DNA of 64,000 nt. Origin: Laburnicola sp. R22_1 (Eukaryota; Ascomycota; Dothideomycetes; Pleosporales; Didymosphaeriaceae). Position 1 is the stretch's first letter. Each line of letters begins with the position of its first letter. Under the pieces are notes generated by a model. That model saw nothing but the letters and a program-made list of their open reading frames with translations, had not been told where the DNA came from and did not search any database. A program made the position numbers and the translations under genes. Location: contig JACONQ010000008.1 of the NCBI GenBank assembly GCA_014281115.1, positions 62,001 to 126,000 on the forward strand, given 5' to 3'. Below are positions 1 to 12,438 of this stretch, piece by piece.

Positions 1-132
1 CCTATACTATCTAGTTATTATAGCGTTAGGCCTAAGAAAATAAAAAAAGTATTAAAAGAATAGTTACTCTACTATTTAAAAGAACTATTTATTATTAATT
101 ACTACTTATATAAATTTAGTTTTAAATACCTA

Positions 133-232
133 TGTGTAGTATTAAATTAACTACCTAGGGGTAGCACGAGAAAGGCTTTTATCTTAAATAATATAACAAA
201 AAACTAGAGCCTTCTGCTTAGTAATTAAAAAG
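133..232 (+). repeat. Short dispersed repeat A (MITE-like), copy 1
   Basis: Starts tgtgtag and carries the family core ctacctaggggtag, then aaaggcttttatcttaaata, then gcttagtaattaaaaag. The 3' part is shortened relative to the 13137 copy. Confidence 0.75.
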
Positions 233-302
233 AAAAGTCTTTTTATAAATAGACTTATTCTACTATATATATACTTAGAACTTTATATAAAGTTAAGAAG
301 AT

Positions 303-410
303 TGTGTGCTAGGTACTAGATGTTAGTGTCTCCTATTTTACTTCTTATTATGTATAGTGTGGACTCGATCTTAGTTAGAATCTCTACACAACAAAGATCT
401 TTAATAGTTA
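303..410 (+). repeat. Short dispersed repeat B, copy 1
   Basis: About 105 bp running from tgtgctaggtactagat to caaagatctttaatagt. It is shared with copies near 4468 and 8500. The core word is actcgatcttagttagaatc, which differs from the other copies by C-to-T type changes. Confidence 0.7.
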
Positions 411-1518
411 AGAAGATACTTAGTACTAATTAGCTAAGTACTAATAGAGTTAACGCTTAGGTATTATAATATATAGCTATTATTAAAATAAAATATATAT
501 AGATAACTAAAAGAGTACTATATATTCTTCTAAAATATAGTTTAAATAATACCTATAGTTAGCTTAATAAATACCTTTTTTAATCTTTTTTTAGTTTAAA
601 ATTAAAGTAAGTTAAGATAAAAGGTTATTATATACTATATATAGCACCTAATTCTAATTAAAAAAACCTTTATTATCTAATAATATAATAGTAGTTTAAA
701 CTTTAAACTTACTTATATTTTGCTTACACCCTATAAGCTTTAAACCTATATAAGATTTACTTATAGTATATATAGTATATCTAGCTTATTTTTACTACTA
801 ATATTAGTTATTCTAACTTAATAGTATTAATAGCTAGAAGAATCTTATAGATCTATATAACACTCTTACTATATTAAAGCTTATTAATAAAGATCTTATT
901 ATTTTCTTTTTACGTCCCCTACTAGAAAATTCTAGTACTAATAAGAAGTAATTATATTTACTAAAGTAGGAATATAGTGCTGCTATCCTTTATAAACTAG
1001 ACTAGCTGCTAGCCTAACTAGTATATAAGGATAGCCTTATAAATAGTTAAGTATACCTATTTTTACGCTAGATAAGTATTTTATAAATAGAATAGAACTT
1101 TAGTATAGCTATAATAGTAGTAGTAGGGTAAAACTATAGTATATACTCTTTAGTAATAGTAAGTACTTCTTTAGAAATAATATTAATGTCTAAATAAATA
1201 GTAGGGTATAGAGAGATAGTAGGAGATTTATTAAGAATAACCTTAATAGAGTAATAGAGTAATAGTGTATCTAGTATATATTATCCTTATCCTACTACTT
1301 ATAAGAAACATATCTATTAATATATTAACTTATATTATTTATAATAATCTAGATAGTAGTTTACAACTTAGAATAGTAAAAAAATAAAAAATAGTATTGC
1401 TACACTAAAGTTTTATTCCTCTCCTAAAGTTCTAAGTAGCCTCTTTATAAAAAAATTATATATAGAAGCTTTACGCTAAGACTACTAAGCTTGCTTAGTA
1501 GTTTAAACACGTATTTTT

Positions 1519-1634
1519 AATTACCTTTTTACGCTCTTTTTAGTTACTAAGTAGGAGACTCTACTTTTTTATTGTATTATATAAGATAAAAGCCTTTATT
1601 ATTCTACCCCTAGGTAGATAATTTAACAACACAA
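1519..1634 (-). repeat. Short dispersed repeat A, copy 2 (reverse)
   Basis: Reverse-strand copy: ttacctttttacgctctttt, then agttactaagtaggagactc, ending in ctacccctaggtagataattt. Full length at both ends. Confidence 0.75.
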
Positions 1635-2683
1635 ATAATACCTATATAAAAATAAGAGTTTTAGTATAAGTTATAAGTTTATTTATTTTTAGCCTATTAG
1701 GTATTAAACTACTATATATTCTATATAGTAAAATTTTTTTCTTTCACTTTTATAAATTTAAAGGGAATATTAAATAAAATAAAATATTTTACTTTCTAAC
1801 CTATTAGCCTATAAGGCTAGAATTCTATATTTAAGAAAGGTATTTAGTAGTAAAGTAACTGGTTTATTAATATAGGGCTATTTATTAATTCTAGGATAAG
1901 TATAGCACTTAATATAGTACTTAAGAATATTAGTGTAATAAAAAGATATAATAACTAGTTAGATAGTTATTTAAGAGAATAGTAATTTAATAAAAAAGGA
2001 TAGAATAAACTAAATTGTATAATATTAACTATAGTAGTGTTTAACTAATACTAAGATTAGCTAAAAATAGTATATAGTATATAGTATACTAATAATGAAT
2101 TAGTTTTAAATTTAAACTAGTATATAGCCCTTTATTATGAAGTTAGTTTTAGGTAGTAATTAGTTTATTACTATAATATTATAGATAGTACTTATAGTAA
2201 CTAGTATATAATTATTAGTTAAAATAATTAGTTATAGTAATGTTATAACTTTAGCTTATCTTATTCTATATACTAATTATTATTTAAAACTCCCTTAGTA
2301 CCTCAGCCCCTTTTATTATCTAAAACCTTTTTATTATCTAAAACCTTCTTAGCACTAAATCCCTTCTTAGTACTTAAACTTCTTTTAGTACTTAAGTCCC
2401 TAAAGTTTAAAAAACTCTTAAAGTTTATATTTTTATTTATAATAGTAGAGTTATACCTATTTAGTAGCCCTTAAAAATAAGGCTTAAACTTCTCCCTATT
2501 ATTCTTAATTTTCGTTTTACACTTATTATTATTATTATTTCTTTTAATATTCACCTTATTACTATTAAGTATACTATTCTTACTATAGTTAATAAGGTTA
2601 GTAGAAGGACTAGACTTATAGTAACTAATAATTATTAGCAAAGGTATATAATAAATAAGTATAATAAACTTATATTGTTTATT

Positions 2684-2799
2684 ATTACCTATTTTATAAT
2701 CTTTTTAATTACTAAGCAGAGGGCTTTGCTTTTTTATTATGTTATTTAAGATAGAAGCCTTTATTGTTCTACCCTAGGTAGATAATTTTAATAACACAT
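2684..2799 (-). repeat. Short dispersed repeat A, copy 3 (reverse)
   Basis: Reverse copy with taattactaagcagagggct and ttctaccctaggtagataat. One base is missing from the CCTAGGGG core. Confidence 0.75.
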
Positions 2800-3533
2800 A
2801 TAATAAACTTATAATTATTTTTTATTAATAACTATTATTAACTCTTTAGTAGTTAGATCTATATTATTTATACTATTATAGAAGTCCTTTTACTCTCTTT
2901 TATTAGCTTTACTCTTAAAGCTATTAGCCTTAAGCTTTTTAAGCCTACCTTATATATATTATATAAGAGCTTCTCATATATATTACTATAGTTAAAAATT
3001 TATTTACTTATATAACTTTATAGTGTAGAATATATAAGAGAGTTTTGTCCTTTGCTAGTATTAATTCTATGCTTAGCTAGAACTACTTAGTAGGCCCTTA
3101 AATTAACTTTATTTTTATTTCTTATATATAGCTATTAGTTTTATTTTTAACTAGTTGTCTAGTTTTTATTAATTAACTAATATAAAATAATATAATATAA
3201 TAATATACTACTTTCTTGATTATTAAAACAAAACTATATAAGCTTTTTTATATAAGCTGTTAATACTTTTATACTTTAGAAATAAGTTAGCAGTTTTTAT
3301 TATTATATAGCTTAATTAGCTAATCGAGTAGCGTTTAATACTTATTTTTCTTTATTATAAAGTATATTATAAAACCTTTGTATGATAGTATAGGTACTAT
3401 TACTAAGTATACTTTTAAATAGTATTTTATAGTTAGTACAATATCTTTTCTAAAAGCTATCTTATTTATAATATAAAAGAATAGTGCTAATCGTTTTATT
3501 TATAGATATAAAGCCCTATTTATATTAGTATAT

Positions 3534-3653
3534 ATAGCGTTATTTTATCTACCTAGGGGTAGGACGACAAAGGCTTTCATCTCAAATAACATAATAAAAA
3601 AGCAGAGCCCCCTGCTTAGTAATTAAAAAAGGTGTAAAAAGATAATAACAAAG
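3534..3653 (+). repeat. Short dispersed repeat A, copy 4
   Basis: One of the best preserved copies: ctacctaggggtaggacgac, then aaaggctttcatctcaaata, then agagccccctgcttagtaat. It retains C residues (catctcaaata) that read T in most other copies. Confidence 0.8.
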
Positions 3654-4467
3654 AAATGATATTAGTATATAATATAATAAAAGACTATAATTACTAAGTA
3701 TTTTAGTAAAATTCTTCTATTTATTATACTTAAAATTTGCTATAATTTATAGGCTACTACTTAAAAGGCCCTTTAGAATATTAGGAGACTTTTCTTTAAT
3801 AAATAATATAGTATAAGATATTAGTCTGTTCTCTAGCCTTGCTAATAACGTAATAGTAAGAAGCTATTATTGTCATACAAATATTACTATATCATCGCTT
3901 AGGCCTCTATACAAAAGGATGGCCTCGCACTTAAGAATCTAAAGTTGCGTAAAGATAGTATATGGCCTAAACAAATTATTAGTTATAACCTCTAGAATAG
4001 TGTAACTAATCTAGTTCTCTAGTAGACCTGTCTTAACTATATCTTGCAGTAGGTAGGCTAGATAGCTAACGTTGCCTAGCTAGTTATCTATGCTAGTTTT
4101 AAATTCTCTGGCAGCTGTCTAACTACAGGTATTAGACAACTCAATCTTAGGACGCTAGAAAGCTAGCTTACTATATATATTAAAGAGTTAGATTTAAAAG
4201 ACTTAGTATTATGTATGTTAAAGGGGAAGAATTTTTAGATATTATAAATATTATAAGAGGCAGACTTATACAATATACGTATAGTAAACTATAGTTGTAA
4301 CTTCGCGCTCTACTATAGCTCTCTAATAGTCTACTAGTTAAGAGATAATATGTGACTTAGCTATGCTAGATAGCAGACTATCTATTAACTACTATTAATA
4401 ATACTATTGTGCAGAACGCTAATAACATAATTATTATTATTTTGTATATATTTTGTTACTACTACTC

Positions 4468-4570
4468 TGTGCTAGATACTAGGTTATAGTGCCTCCTATT
4501 TTACTCCTCTTTGTGTATGGTGCGGACTCGACCTTAGTTAGAATCTTTATATAATAAAGATCTTTAATAG
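4468..4570 (+). repeat. Short dispersed repeat B, copy 2
   Basis: Runs from gtgctagatactaggttata to agatctttaatag and contains ggtgcggactcgaccttag. The reverse strand of that segment (ggtcgagtccgc) resembles a tRNA-type B box, so a SINE origin is possible. No matching A box is visible. Confidence 0.7.
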
Positions 4571-6139
4571 TATAAGATATAATAATAGTATATAATAACT
4601 TTAATTACTATTATAAAAGTAATAAAAATAATACAAAATAGTATTATTAATATAAAAAGTAGCTTTAGGGACCTATATATATAAGTAAGGCGCTAATAAT
4701 ACTAGTATATTTTCTTTACTTACCTTACTACCTACTTAGCTATTTTACCTAACTATCCTTTTAGCTACTTTTTAATACTTTATAATTTTAACTACTATAT
4801 AACTTTAATTTCTAAAATACTAGTATACTTTAGACTATTTAAATATACTAAAGTAGCTATTAGTAAAACTTAGGTAAAAATAAGCTACTAGCTACTAAGG
4901 CTATATAAAAGGCGTCTTATAATTATAAAATACTATTTAAGGCACTAAAAGAAAGCACTACTAGAAGGTGAGTAGTATATTATTATTATATCTATTTATT
5001 ATATATATATTCTAATAATATATAGCTATTATACTTAAAGAAATTAAAAAGTACCAAAAAGTAATAAGTCTCTTATTAGGAAATTTCTATTTTGCTACTT
5101 TATTAAGAAAATAGCGTTAAATTAAAATAAAAAAGAATTACGCTTCTAGTCTATTACGCTAGCTACTTTTTACAAGGTAATAAAGACTTTTCTAATTAGA
5201 ATATTTAAAGATATTTCTTTATAATACTCTACTATCGCATTGTTTACTTAGTGTTAATTACCTTTTTAATATTTTTTTAAATTGAGCCTGCGTAGGTTAG
5301 GATGGAAAGGTCGCTTTAGTCCAGCACCTAAAAATACAATCTACTCTTAGTCTCCGCCAACGTAATAATAGTTTATAAGGACAGTCTATAAACTGCACAC
5401 TCGCCCCCTAATTATCTATAAGCACTCTAATACCTATTAAGTCACTTAAAGCGTGCATAGAAAACTAACTCTTACTCTTCTATTACTATTATTAGCAATC
5501 GCGCTATATTCGCGCGTTGCTACGCAGCACACTTATGCAATACGCTTACTAGCTTACTATCTAACGCTATAACAACTATAAGAATCTAACGCATCTACGC
5601 AACGCTCCCCTCCCCTAGCAACTTATTAACAAATATTTCTTCTCTTTCCTCTTAATTCTACTCTCTATTGCCGCCTTCCTAATTAGCAGCAATATAAGGA
5701 ACTATAGTAAGAACTCTATACATCTATTATTACTACTCCTGCAGTTACTAATTTATTGCCAGCCTAACTAGTACACTAGGACCGCCTTATATAGGGTAAG
5801 GTATACCTTCTGCTTCCTATTAATAATACCCTAGACAGAGTAGTATTTTAGTGTAGACCTAGTAATAGTGGTAAGCGGATAGATCTTTAGAGCGTACTTT
5901 TAGGCGGCCTTAACAGCAGCATTAGTATTAAAGCTTAAGAAGATGGCGAGAAATAGAGCACTAGAAGTCTCCTTAAGATTAATTTTAATATAGAGATAGA
6001 GCGTTAGTGTACCTATGGTATATAAGCTCCCATATAGTATATATCTTATAAGTAGCACAAATCTACTGTTATAATAGCTATTACTAGTAATCTTTAGGGA
6101 TAATAGTAGAGGAGACAATAGTTACAGCGTTATACTAGT

Positions 6140-6400
6140 TGCGGCACTAGCGCTATCTTATACCTCTTTTCCCCCCGCTCTAAACTATAGTACGGCAATG
6201 TGGCCTTACCTATAATTTTGTATGTGGATTTTTTTTTAGTTAGAGTGGGCGCGCCAAGTCCACTAAGCTCGCTTAGCTTGCTTATAACGCGCTACCCCCA
6301 TTTTATTAACATCTTAAAACGCTTTTCTGTATATATAATAGTAGGAGAAATATCTGCTGTTATTATAATATTTTTATTAGAAACCTCTTAGTCGTAAAAA
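6140..6400. repeat. Two-copy dispersed repeat C, copy 1
   Basis: About 260 bp from gcactagcgctatcttatac to the poly-A near 6400, recurring at 11226-11490 in the same orientation with scattered transitions. Shared words include gctctaaactatagta, actaagctcgcttagcttgc and cttaaaacgcttttct. It is probably an end fragment of a transposon or a non-autonomous element. It lies just outside the inverted-repeat element at 6452. Confidence 0.65.
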
Positions 6401-6451
6401 AAAATCCCCATAATACTCTACTTCTATTATAAAATAAATACTAATAACGTA

Positions 6452-8287
6452 TTTTATTAGTGAGCGGGTTAGATTAGCGAGTAGGTTAGTTTTTATTAGC
6501 AACACCATAGTACTATAAAACTTTAATTTAAATTACTATTAACACTATTTAAAAATAGCCTACTAAAGTTAATATCTAAGCTAACAAATAACTCTTTAGC
6601 CTTCTAGTAGGTTCTTGCATTATATCTAGTCTCCTTGCAGTTACTATAGTAGTGTTATATTAAGGGGCCTCTCTTAGCGTTATTTCTACTCTACGCCCTT
6701 TTAGATAATTTTGCCCTAATAAAGGGACTCCTAGCTACTAAATCTATTCTCTAGCTAAACTTAAGTACTCTACTATACTAGAGACGCTTTCTTTTATATA
6801 ATTTTTACTTAGTAAGTAGCTTTATCTACTTCTAAAGCTTAGTAAGTTAGCCTATTATAAGTATACTTTAGTAAGCTAGACTTTTAGTGCCCTTTATAAG
6901 CTATATAAGTCTTATAGTAATAGTAGTTAGTAATTTCTTAATAGATTCTATTACTAGCTTAGCCTATAATAAGAGTTTAATAGCGTTTTTTGTATTTTAA
7001 TTACTAGGACTTATCTAGTATAGGTGGTCCGAGTAGGGTATAAAGTTACATATTAAGGCAATCTACTACTACTAATATATTTAAAAAATAAGCCTAAAGG
7101 CCTTAAAGGCTTTTATAATTCTCTAGTATAAATATATTAAAAAACGCGTTATAAAATGCTAGTAGAAAGCCCTCTTTATTAATATAAAAGATATATTAGC
7201 ATGCTAAGTCTTATATATACTAGAAGTACTTTAGCTTTAGTAGTGCAAAATAGACTATATTAAGTAGCTATAAAATATAAGATAAGTATGCTAGTATATA
7301 AAAAGTTAGGATCCTTTATTCTAGATAGTAATTCTTAAAATCTTAGAATTAGTAGCTCTTATAGCTATCTAGAATAAGTAATCTTTATAACTTTACTATA
7401 CGCGGTCTTATATACGCGTTAAAGTGCTTTAACTATATAACTTTAAGCTTATTATTAGTCTAGCCTGTCTTAGAGACTAAAAGCTTCTAATTATAAGAAA
7501 TACTAGTCTTTTTATACTATGCTGTGGTATAGACTTACCCTTTATAAATAATAAAGAGTAAGATAGTATATCTAGTAGCGTAAATACTCTAAATTACTAT
7601 AACCTACTTGCAGTTACCTAACTAGATAAAATTAGATTAAGAGTATCTCTCTAAGTCTATTATAATCTTTATTAAGCTAATAATTCTTATTTAAAAGCTA
7701 GTCTTATTAAAGTTATAGATATCTTAATTCTACACTCTATACTTAGCTTTTGTCTCCTCTATAAGCTAAAACTACACATTTATTACCTCTAAATTCTCTT
7801 ATTATATCCTCTATTAGTTCTTTGCTTAATTAAAAGCTATTTTAAGCTTAGGTACACGCTTTATAAAGTATTAAGTCTAGTATTTACCTATAGGATCTCT
7901 ATACTACGCAGCTAGTAGTTTATTAGCTATATTCTTTACTTTATCTTGCTAGGGTGCAAATTCTTATAAGTCTAGGTTAAGTATATATTAGATAAGCGTC
8001 TCTTTTTTAGTTATAGTAAGCTTTACTATATTAGCGCAGTTATTTATTTAGGTAGCAATTCTATTATATTATTAGGTTACTATAGTTTTTAGAATATTAT
8101 ACGCATTAGCGATGCATTATAGGCTTAAAAATTATTTATTCTAATAGGCCTAAAAGGCAAGCTTAATTCTACCTTCTTTATTAAATAATAACGTGTTGCG
8201 TTGTTAAGATATAATAAGTTATTATAAGGTGTTATAGTTTTAGTAAAAACTAACCCGCTTACTAATCTAACCCGCTTGCTAATAGGA
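6452..8287. mobile_element. RIP-degraded TA-flanked DNA transposon (Tc1/mariner superfamily)
   Basis: The left end reads ttttattagtgagcgggtta and the right end, reverse-complemented, reads tcctattagcaagcgggtta, giving terminal inverted repeats of roughly 45-50 bp that differ mainly by C/T changes. Both ends are bordered by TA (6450-6451 and 8288-8289), the target duplication of this superfamily. The length of 1836 bp equals that of the Fot1/pogo elements elsewhere in the window (1808-1870 bp). The interior is too mutated for me to read a transposase on either strand, so assignment to Fot1/pogo rests on size, ends and target site only. Confidence 0.65.
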
Positions 8288-8499
8288 TATATTACCTTTA
8301 AATATTAATATTAATATTATTTATATAAAATAAGCTACTATATAGGCTAAAAATATATAGCTAGTAAATAGGTACTATAAGAAGTATATAAATAGGTAAA
8401 TAGTTAGGCACTTAGTTAGATTTAAAATAATTAGGTACTTAGTTAGGTTTAAAATAATTAGGTGCTTAGTTAGGTTTAATATATATATTAAATACTACT

Positions 8500-8605
8500 A
8501 TATGCTAGATACTAGGTTTTAGTGCCTTTTGTTTTACTCCTCTCTATATATAGTGCGGATTCGACCTTAGTTAGAATCTTAACATAATAAAGATCTTTAA
8601 TATAT
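8500..8605 (+). repeat. Short dispersed repeat B, copy 3
   Basis: Runs from atgctagatactaggtttta to agatctttaatata and contains gtgcggattcgaccttagtt. It is a close match to the 4468 copy. Confidence 0.7.
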
Positions 8606-9097
8606 ACTTAATACTAAAGCTATACTTTTACTATAATAAGTAACTATAATAATTAGTACTATAATAATAAAGATATTTTTATAGTAATTTATTATAAAAA
8701 ATATAATTAGTTAGACCTAATATAACCTAGTTTATATAACGCTAATCTAATTTATAGTTTATATAACCTAAACTTAATTTATACCTATTACTAGTATAAA
8801 ATTTATAAGTAAAAGTTAAGTTAGGGTTAAGGCCTTACGTAAGAGAACCTAGCCCTAATCTAACCTATACCTATTTACTAGTCTACTTCTTAGCAGTAAT
8901 AGAATTCTTAAGTAGGAAATATAAGAAAATAATAAGATTTTTATTAATAAGCTCTAGTATAGTAAAAGTATTATATAGATCTATAAAATTCTTCTAGCTA
9001 TTATAACTATATTAGCTTATTTAAGTAAGTATACTATAAAAGTAGTATATAAGTATAAATAGTTAATAATACTAATAGTAATAATATAAATAGACTA

Positions 9098-10967
9098 ACG
9101 TACTTTATACTCGAGTTAATTATTCTATTAAGTTAATTACTTTGCTAAGACCCCACTAAGTTCTATATACTATTTACGATAGTACAGAGTTAATACGAAC
9201 TATTTTCGATAGTCTAAATAGGCCAATCTATTTAGAATCTACTTCTACAGGCTACCTACAGGTTGTTTTATTATGCCTAGGCTTGCCGCAGCGTTCATAG
9301 CGCTGTTAAGCAGATTCGCCTCTATTAGCGCGCACCCTCTTCTTCACCTTTTGCCTATCACTGCACGCCCCAAACTTCTTTAGAGTGGCCAGCCGCTGGT
9401 CCTCTTTAGCTATAAGGACTCCTTCACGCTGTATTCGCTTTCTTTTATGCGATTTACATTGCGTGGCAGCCTTATTAGTAGCTTAAAGTTTAGTATTGCG
9501 TTTAGTTATTAATACTAAAGAATGCCCTATTAGCTCGGCGCCTTTAATAAGCTTTTCCACCTTAACTATATAAGTTAGGGAACTATTTACATGCCTTTAA
9601 ATCCTCTGCTTAACTAGCATTAATTGCGACCTAAGTTCTATACTATTTCGCGGAGTTTGCAACTTCTATATACTATCGCGAATAGTATAAAGTGGAGGCG
9701 TACATAAGCGGACGTTAAGATGCGATATTACAACTTCTAAGTTGTGGGGCACTAGGCCAGAACCTTAAAAGCCTCCTTTGATATTACTTTTAGTAATTAA
9801 AGCCTTAAAAGTAGTAATAAAGCAAGGTAGGAACTAGATTTTAGTGATGTGCGTGATGTGGTTGCGCATTAGATTCTTAGCTTGGCGCCTATACGCCTTT
9901 TTTAACAGCGCAAAACAACTTATATTAAGTGGCTATAAGAGGTGCGACGAATATGGAGACATATAGAGAGTAATAATATTACTCTTTTTATAGTAATTCT
10001 GGAATATAAGCGAGTTGTAACTTTTATGGCTATTAATAATAAGCAAATATGCTTTACTAGTAGTACGCCTCTTTGTATACTTATTAAAGTGCTTTAGCTA
10101 TTGTAGACCAAGCTTATTTGTTGTCTAGCTATTCTTAGAGACTGCAATAACCTAATTATAAGGTAGATTCTTCTCCTTATACTAGGCGGAGAGGGGGTGC
10201 TTGCCCCTAAATATAATAAAGGGTGGGATCCACCACTCTATTGCGTTAATGCCTTGGATGACTGTTGTCTACTCCCTATTACTCTGCTGCACCTGCTTTG
10301 GCCGTCCTTAACGCTTAGAGCCTGTAACTACCGCTCTAGTTAATATTATGCCCATTATAAAGCCAGACTCGTCGAAATTATAGGTGTCCTTATTTAGAAT
10401 ACTATACTTAGCCTTTATGTTCTTTATAAGCCGGAACTAGCCTTTTATCACCTTAGGATCCTCCTAGAGGGCTCTCTTATAGTTGTACTTTTAATTAAAC
10501 TTAACTTAAAGCTTTGGCTAACATTTAATAAAGTCATAAGGCTACCTCTGGCCAACTGGCTTATAGTGGCGTGCAGCTAGTAAAGAATCGGCCATATCTT
10601 TTATAGCATTAAGCTAGGGCGGAAATCCTTGCGCGTCTAGGTTAAGTATATGCTGCACAATCACCTACTCCTCTCTTATAGTAAGTCTTATTTTGTTAGG
10701 TGCGCAGTCGCGTCTAAACGTCTTTCTGGCACGTTGGTTACTAAGTGTACTTTAAGAGACATTATAGAGGACTGCAGCGTGTCGCTAAGAGAGTGTCGCG
10801 TCTTGTTTAATAGTCTAGATTGCAAGCTGTATACGCGCTTCTTTTAACGTCAGTGGTTTATTATGTAGTTAAGGCATCACGTTGTACTATTGCTAATAGT
10901 ACGTTTTGGTAGGGTCTTGGCAAAGTAATTAACTTAATAGAATAATCGACTCGAGTGCAAAGTACGT
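9098..10967 (-). mobile_element. Fot1/pogo-type transposon, decayed
   Basis: Inverted ends: left acgtactttatactcgagtt and right (reverse complement) acgtactttgcactcgagtc, continuing through ctattaagttaattactttg for about 55 bp. TA flanks both ends (9096-9097, 10968-10969). The reverse strand encodes a recognisable Fot1/pogo transposase, so the element is 1870 bp in reverse orientation. Its base composition is less AT-rich than its surroundings. Confidence 0.85.
9300..10650 (-). pseudogene. Fot1/pogo transposase remnant (DDE_1 type)
   Basis: Reading the reverse strand gives, in order, a CENP-B/HTH-like segment (MADSLLAARHYKPVGQ), the first catalytic block (KDTYNFDESGFIMGI), the conserved strand after it (IQGINAIEWWIPPFIIFRGK), the second catalytic block degraded to LLIINSHKSYNSL (family norm D-G/H), and the third block SSHLLxPLNISCFALLKKAY. 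More than ten in-frame TAA/TAG codons stand where Gln or Trp is expected, and few or no frameshifts are needed. That is the RIP pattern for C-to-T change on either strand. The protein would cut and paste the element at TA sites, but this copy cannot be functional. Confidence 0.85.
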
Positions 10968-11225
10968 TATATATAATATAAGTAAATCTTATATTAAAAC
11001 TAGAAGCTTATAGATATTAACGAGTATAAGTAAGTTTAAACTATTATTATATTATTAAATAGTAGTATTTAAGATTAGTCTTTAATTAGAATTAGATACT
11101 CTATATAGTATATAATAATTTTCTATCTTAATTTACTTTTAACTTTAAATTAAAAAAGGTTAAAAAAGTATTTGGCAAGCCAACGTTTTTAATAATATAA
11201 TAATAATTTAAATTTACTTATACTA

Positions 11226-11490
11226 TTTAATAGCGCTAGCGCTATCTTATGTCTTCTTTCTACCTTACTCTAAACTATAGTATAGTAATATGGTCTTACC
11301 TATAGGTTTATATATAGTTTTTTTAGTTAGAGTAAGTGCGCTAAGTCTACTAAGCTCGCTTAGCTTATTTATAATACGCTAACCTCTTTTTATTAATATT
11401 ATCTTAAAACGCTTTTCTATGTTAATAATAGTAGGAGAAATAATTACTATTATTAGAAAAACATTATTAGAAACTCTTAGTTAAAAAAAA
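11226..11490. repeat. Two-copy dispersed repeat C, copy 2
   Basis: Same-orientation copy of 6140-6400, with more T in place of C (for example ttactctaaactatagtata against gctctaaactatagtacggc). It is consistent with heavier RIP of this copy. Confidence 0.65.
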
Positions 11491-11556
11491 CTATACTTTT
11501 TAATATTTATAAACTGTTAGCTCTAACATAAAATTTACTTACATTATATATATTGC

Positions 11557-11684
11557 TTTTTTTCGTGATTACCTTTTTTACGCTCTTTTTAATTACTAAG
11601 TAGGGGGCTCTGCTTTTTTATCATGGTATTTAAGATGAAAGCCTTTATCGTGCTACTCCTAGGTAGTTAATTTAACGTCACATA
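11557..11684 (-). repeat. Short dispersed repeat A, copy 5 (reverse)
   Basis: Full-length reverse copy including cgtgattacctttttt at one end and taatttaacgtcacat at the other. The outermost bases CGTGAT and (reverse complement) TGTGAC suggest very short inverted ends. Confidence 0.8.
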
Positions 11685-11690
11685 TATGTA

Positions 11691-11783
11691 TCATTAATTA
11701 ACTATCTAGAAATAGAATAATAAAGGCTTTTATCTTAAATAATATAATAAAAAAGCAAAGTCCTTTACTTAGTAATTAAAAGA
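11691..11783 (+). repeat. Short dispersed repeat A, copy 6
   Basis: Forward copy head-to-head with copy 5 and only about 7 bp from it. It is shortened and rich in transitions (ctatctagaaatagaat for the CCTAGGGG core). Confidence 0.7.
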
Positions 11784-11908
11784 CTATTAAAAGAAGATTA
11801 TATATTATATAGAGTCTATTTAAATTATTACTATTACTATTATTAACTATTTACATCTATACTACTATATAGTATATAGTATACTTACTTAAATAAACTA
11901 ACTTAGTA

Positions 11909-12035
11909 ATGTGTAGCGTTATTTTATCTACGTAGGGGTAGGACGAGAAAGGCTTTTATCTTAAATACTATAATAATAAAAGCAAAGCCCCCTACTTAGT
12001 AATTAACAAAGGCGTAAAAAGGTGATAACAAAAGA
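11909..12035 (+). repeat. Short dispersed repeat A, copy 7
   Basis: Forward copy: gtgtagcgttattttatcta, then cgtaggggtaggacgag, then gccccctacttagtaattaa, ending in ggcgtaaaaaggtgataaca. Confidence 0.8.
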
Positions 12036-12335
12036 AAGCGCATTCGAACTGCTAAGCGAGCTTGGCGGTCTTAGCGCGAACTTAGTAATAATAATATATA
12101 TATTTATATAGTTGTCTTTTAGCTATTTTTACTATAAGAAATATTAGCTAGCTGTAGTAAAGTATACATAACGCTTTGTTATTAGTTATATAATAAGTTA
12201 AGTAATATTAGTTATATTAATTAAATACACTATACCTATATACTATAGGTATATATAATATATTAATATACTTACTAAATAGTAATATTTACTACTACTA
12301 TAGCTTTCTATAAGTCTATACTATAGGTTTAAATA

Positions 12336-12438
12336 TGCTCTTTTTAATTACTAAGTAGAGGCTCTACTTTTTTATTATATTATTTAAGATAAAAGCCTTT
12401 ATTGTTCTATCCCTAAGTAGTTAATTTAATAACACATA
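12336..12438 (-). repeat. Short dispersed repeat A, copy 8 (reverse)
   Basis: Reverse copy: gctctttttaattactaagt, then agaggctctac, ending ctatccctaagtagttaatt. Confidence 0.7.

Noticed and set aside
5900..6391. Short open frames in the AT-rich block
   Set aside because: No domain, no splice structure, and located in RIP-type sequence with stop codons all around. Chance frames.
8815..8880. Telomere-like or subtelomeric repeats (ttagggtt, ccctaatc)
   Set aside because: Only isolated single units, not a tandem array.
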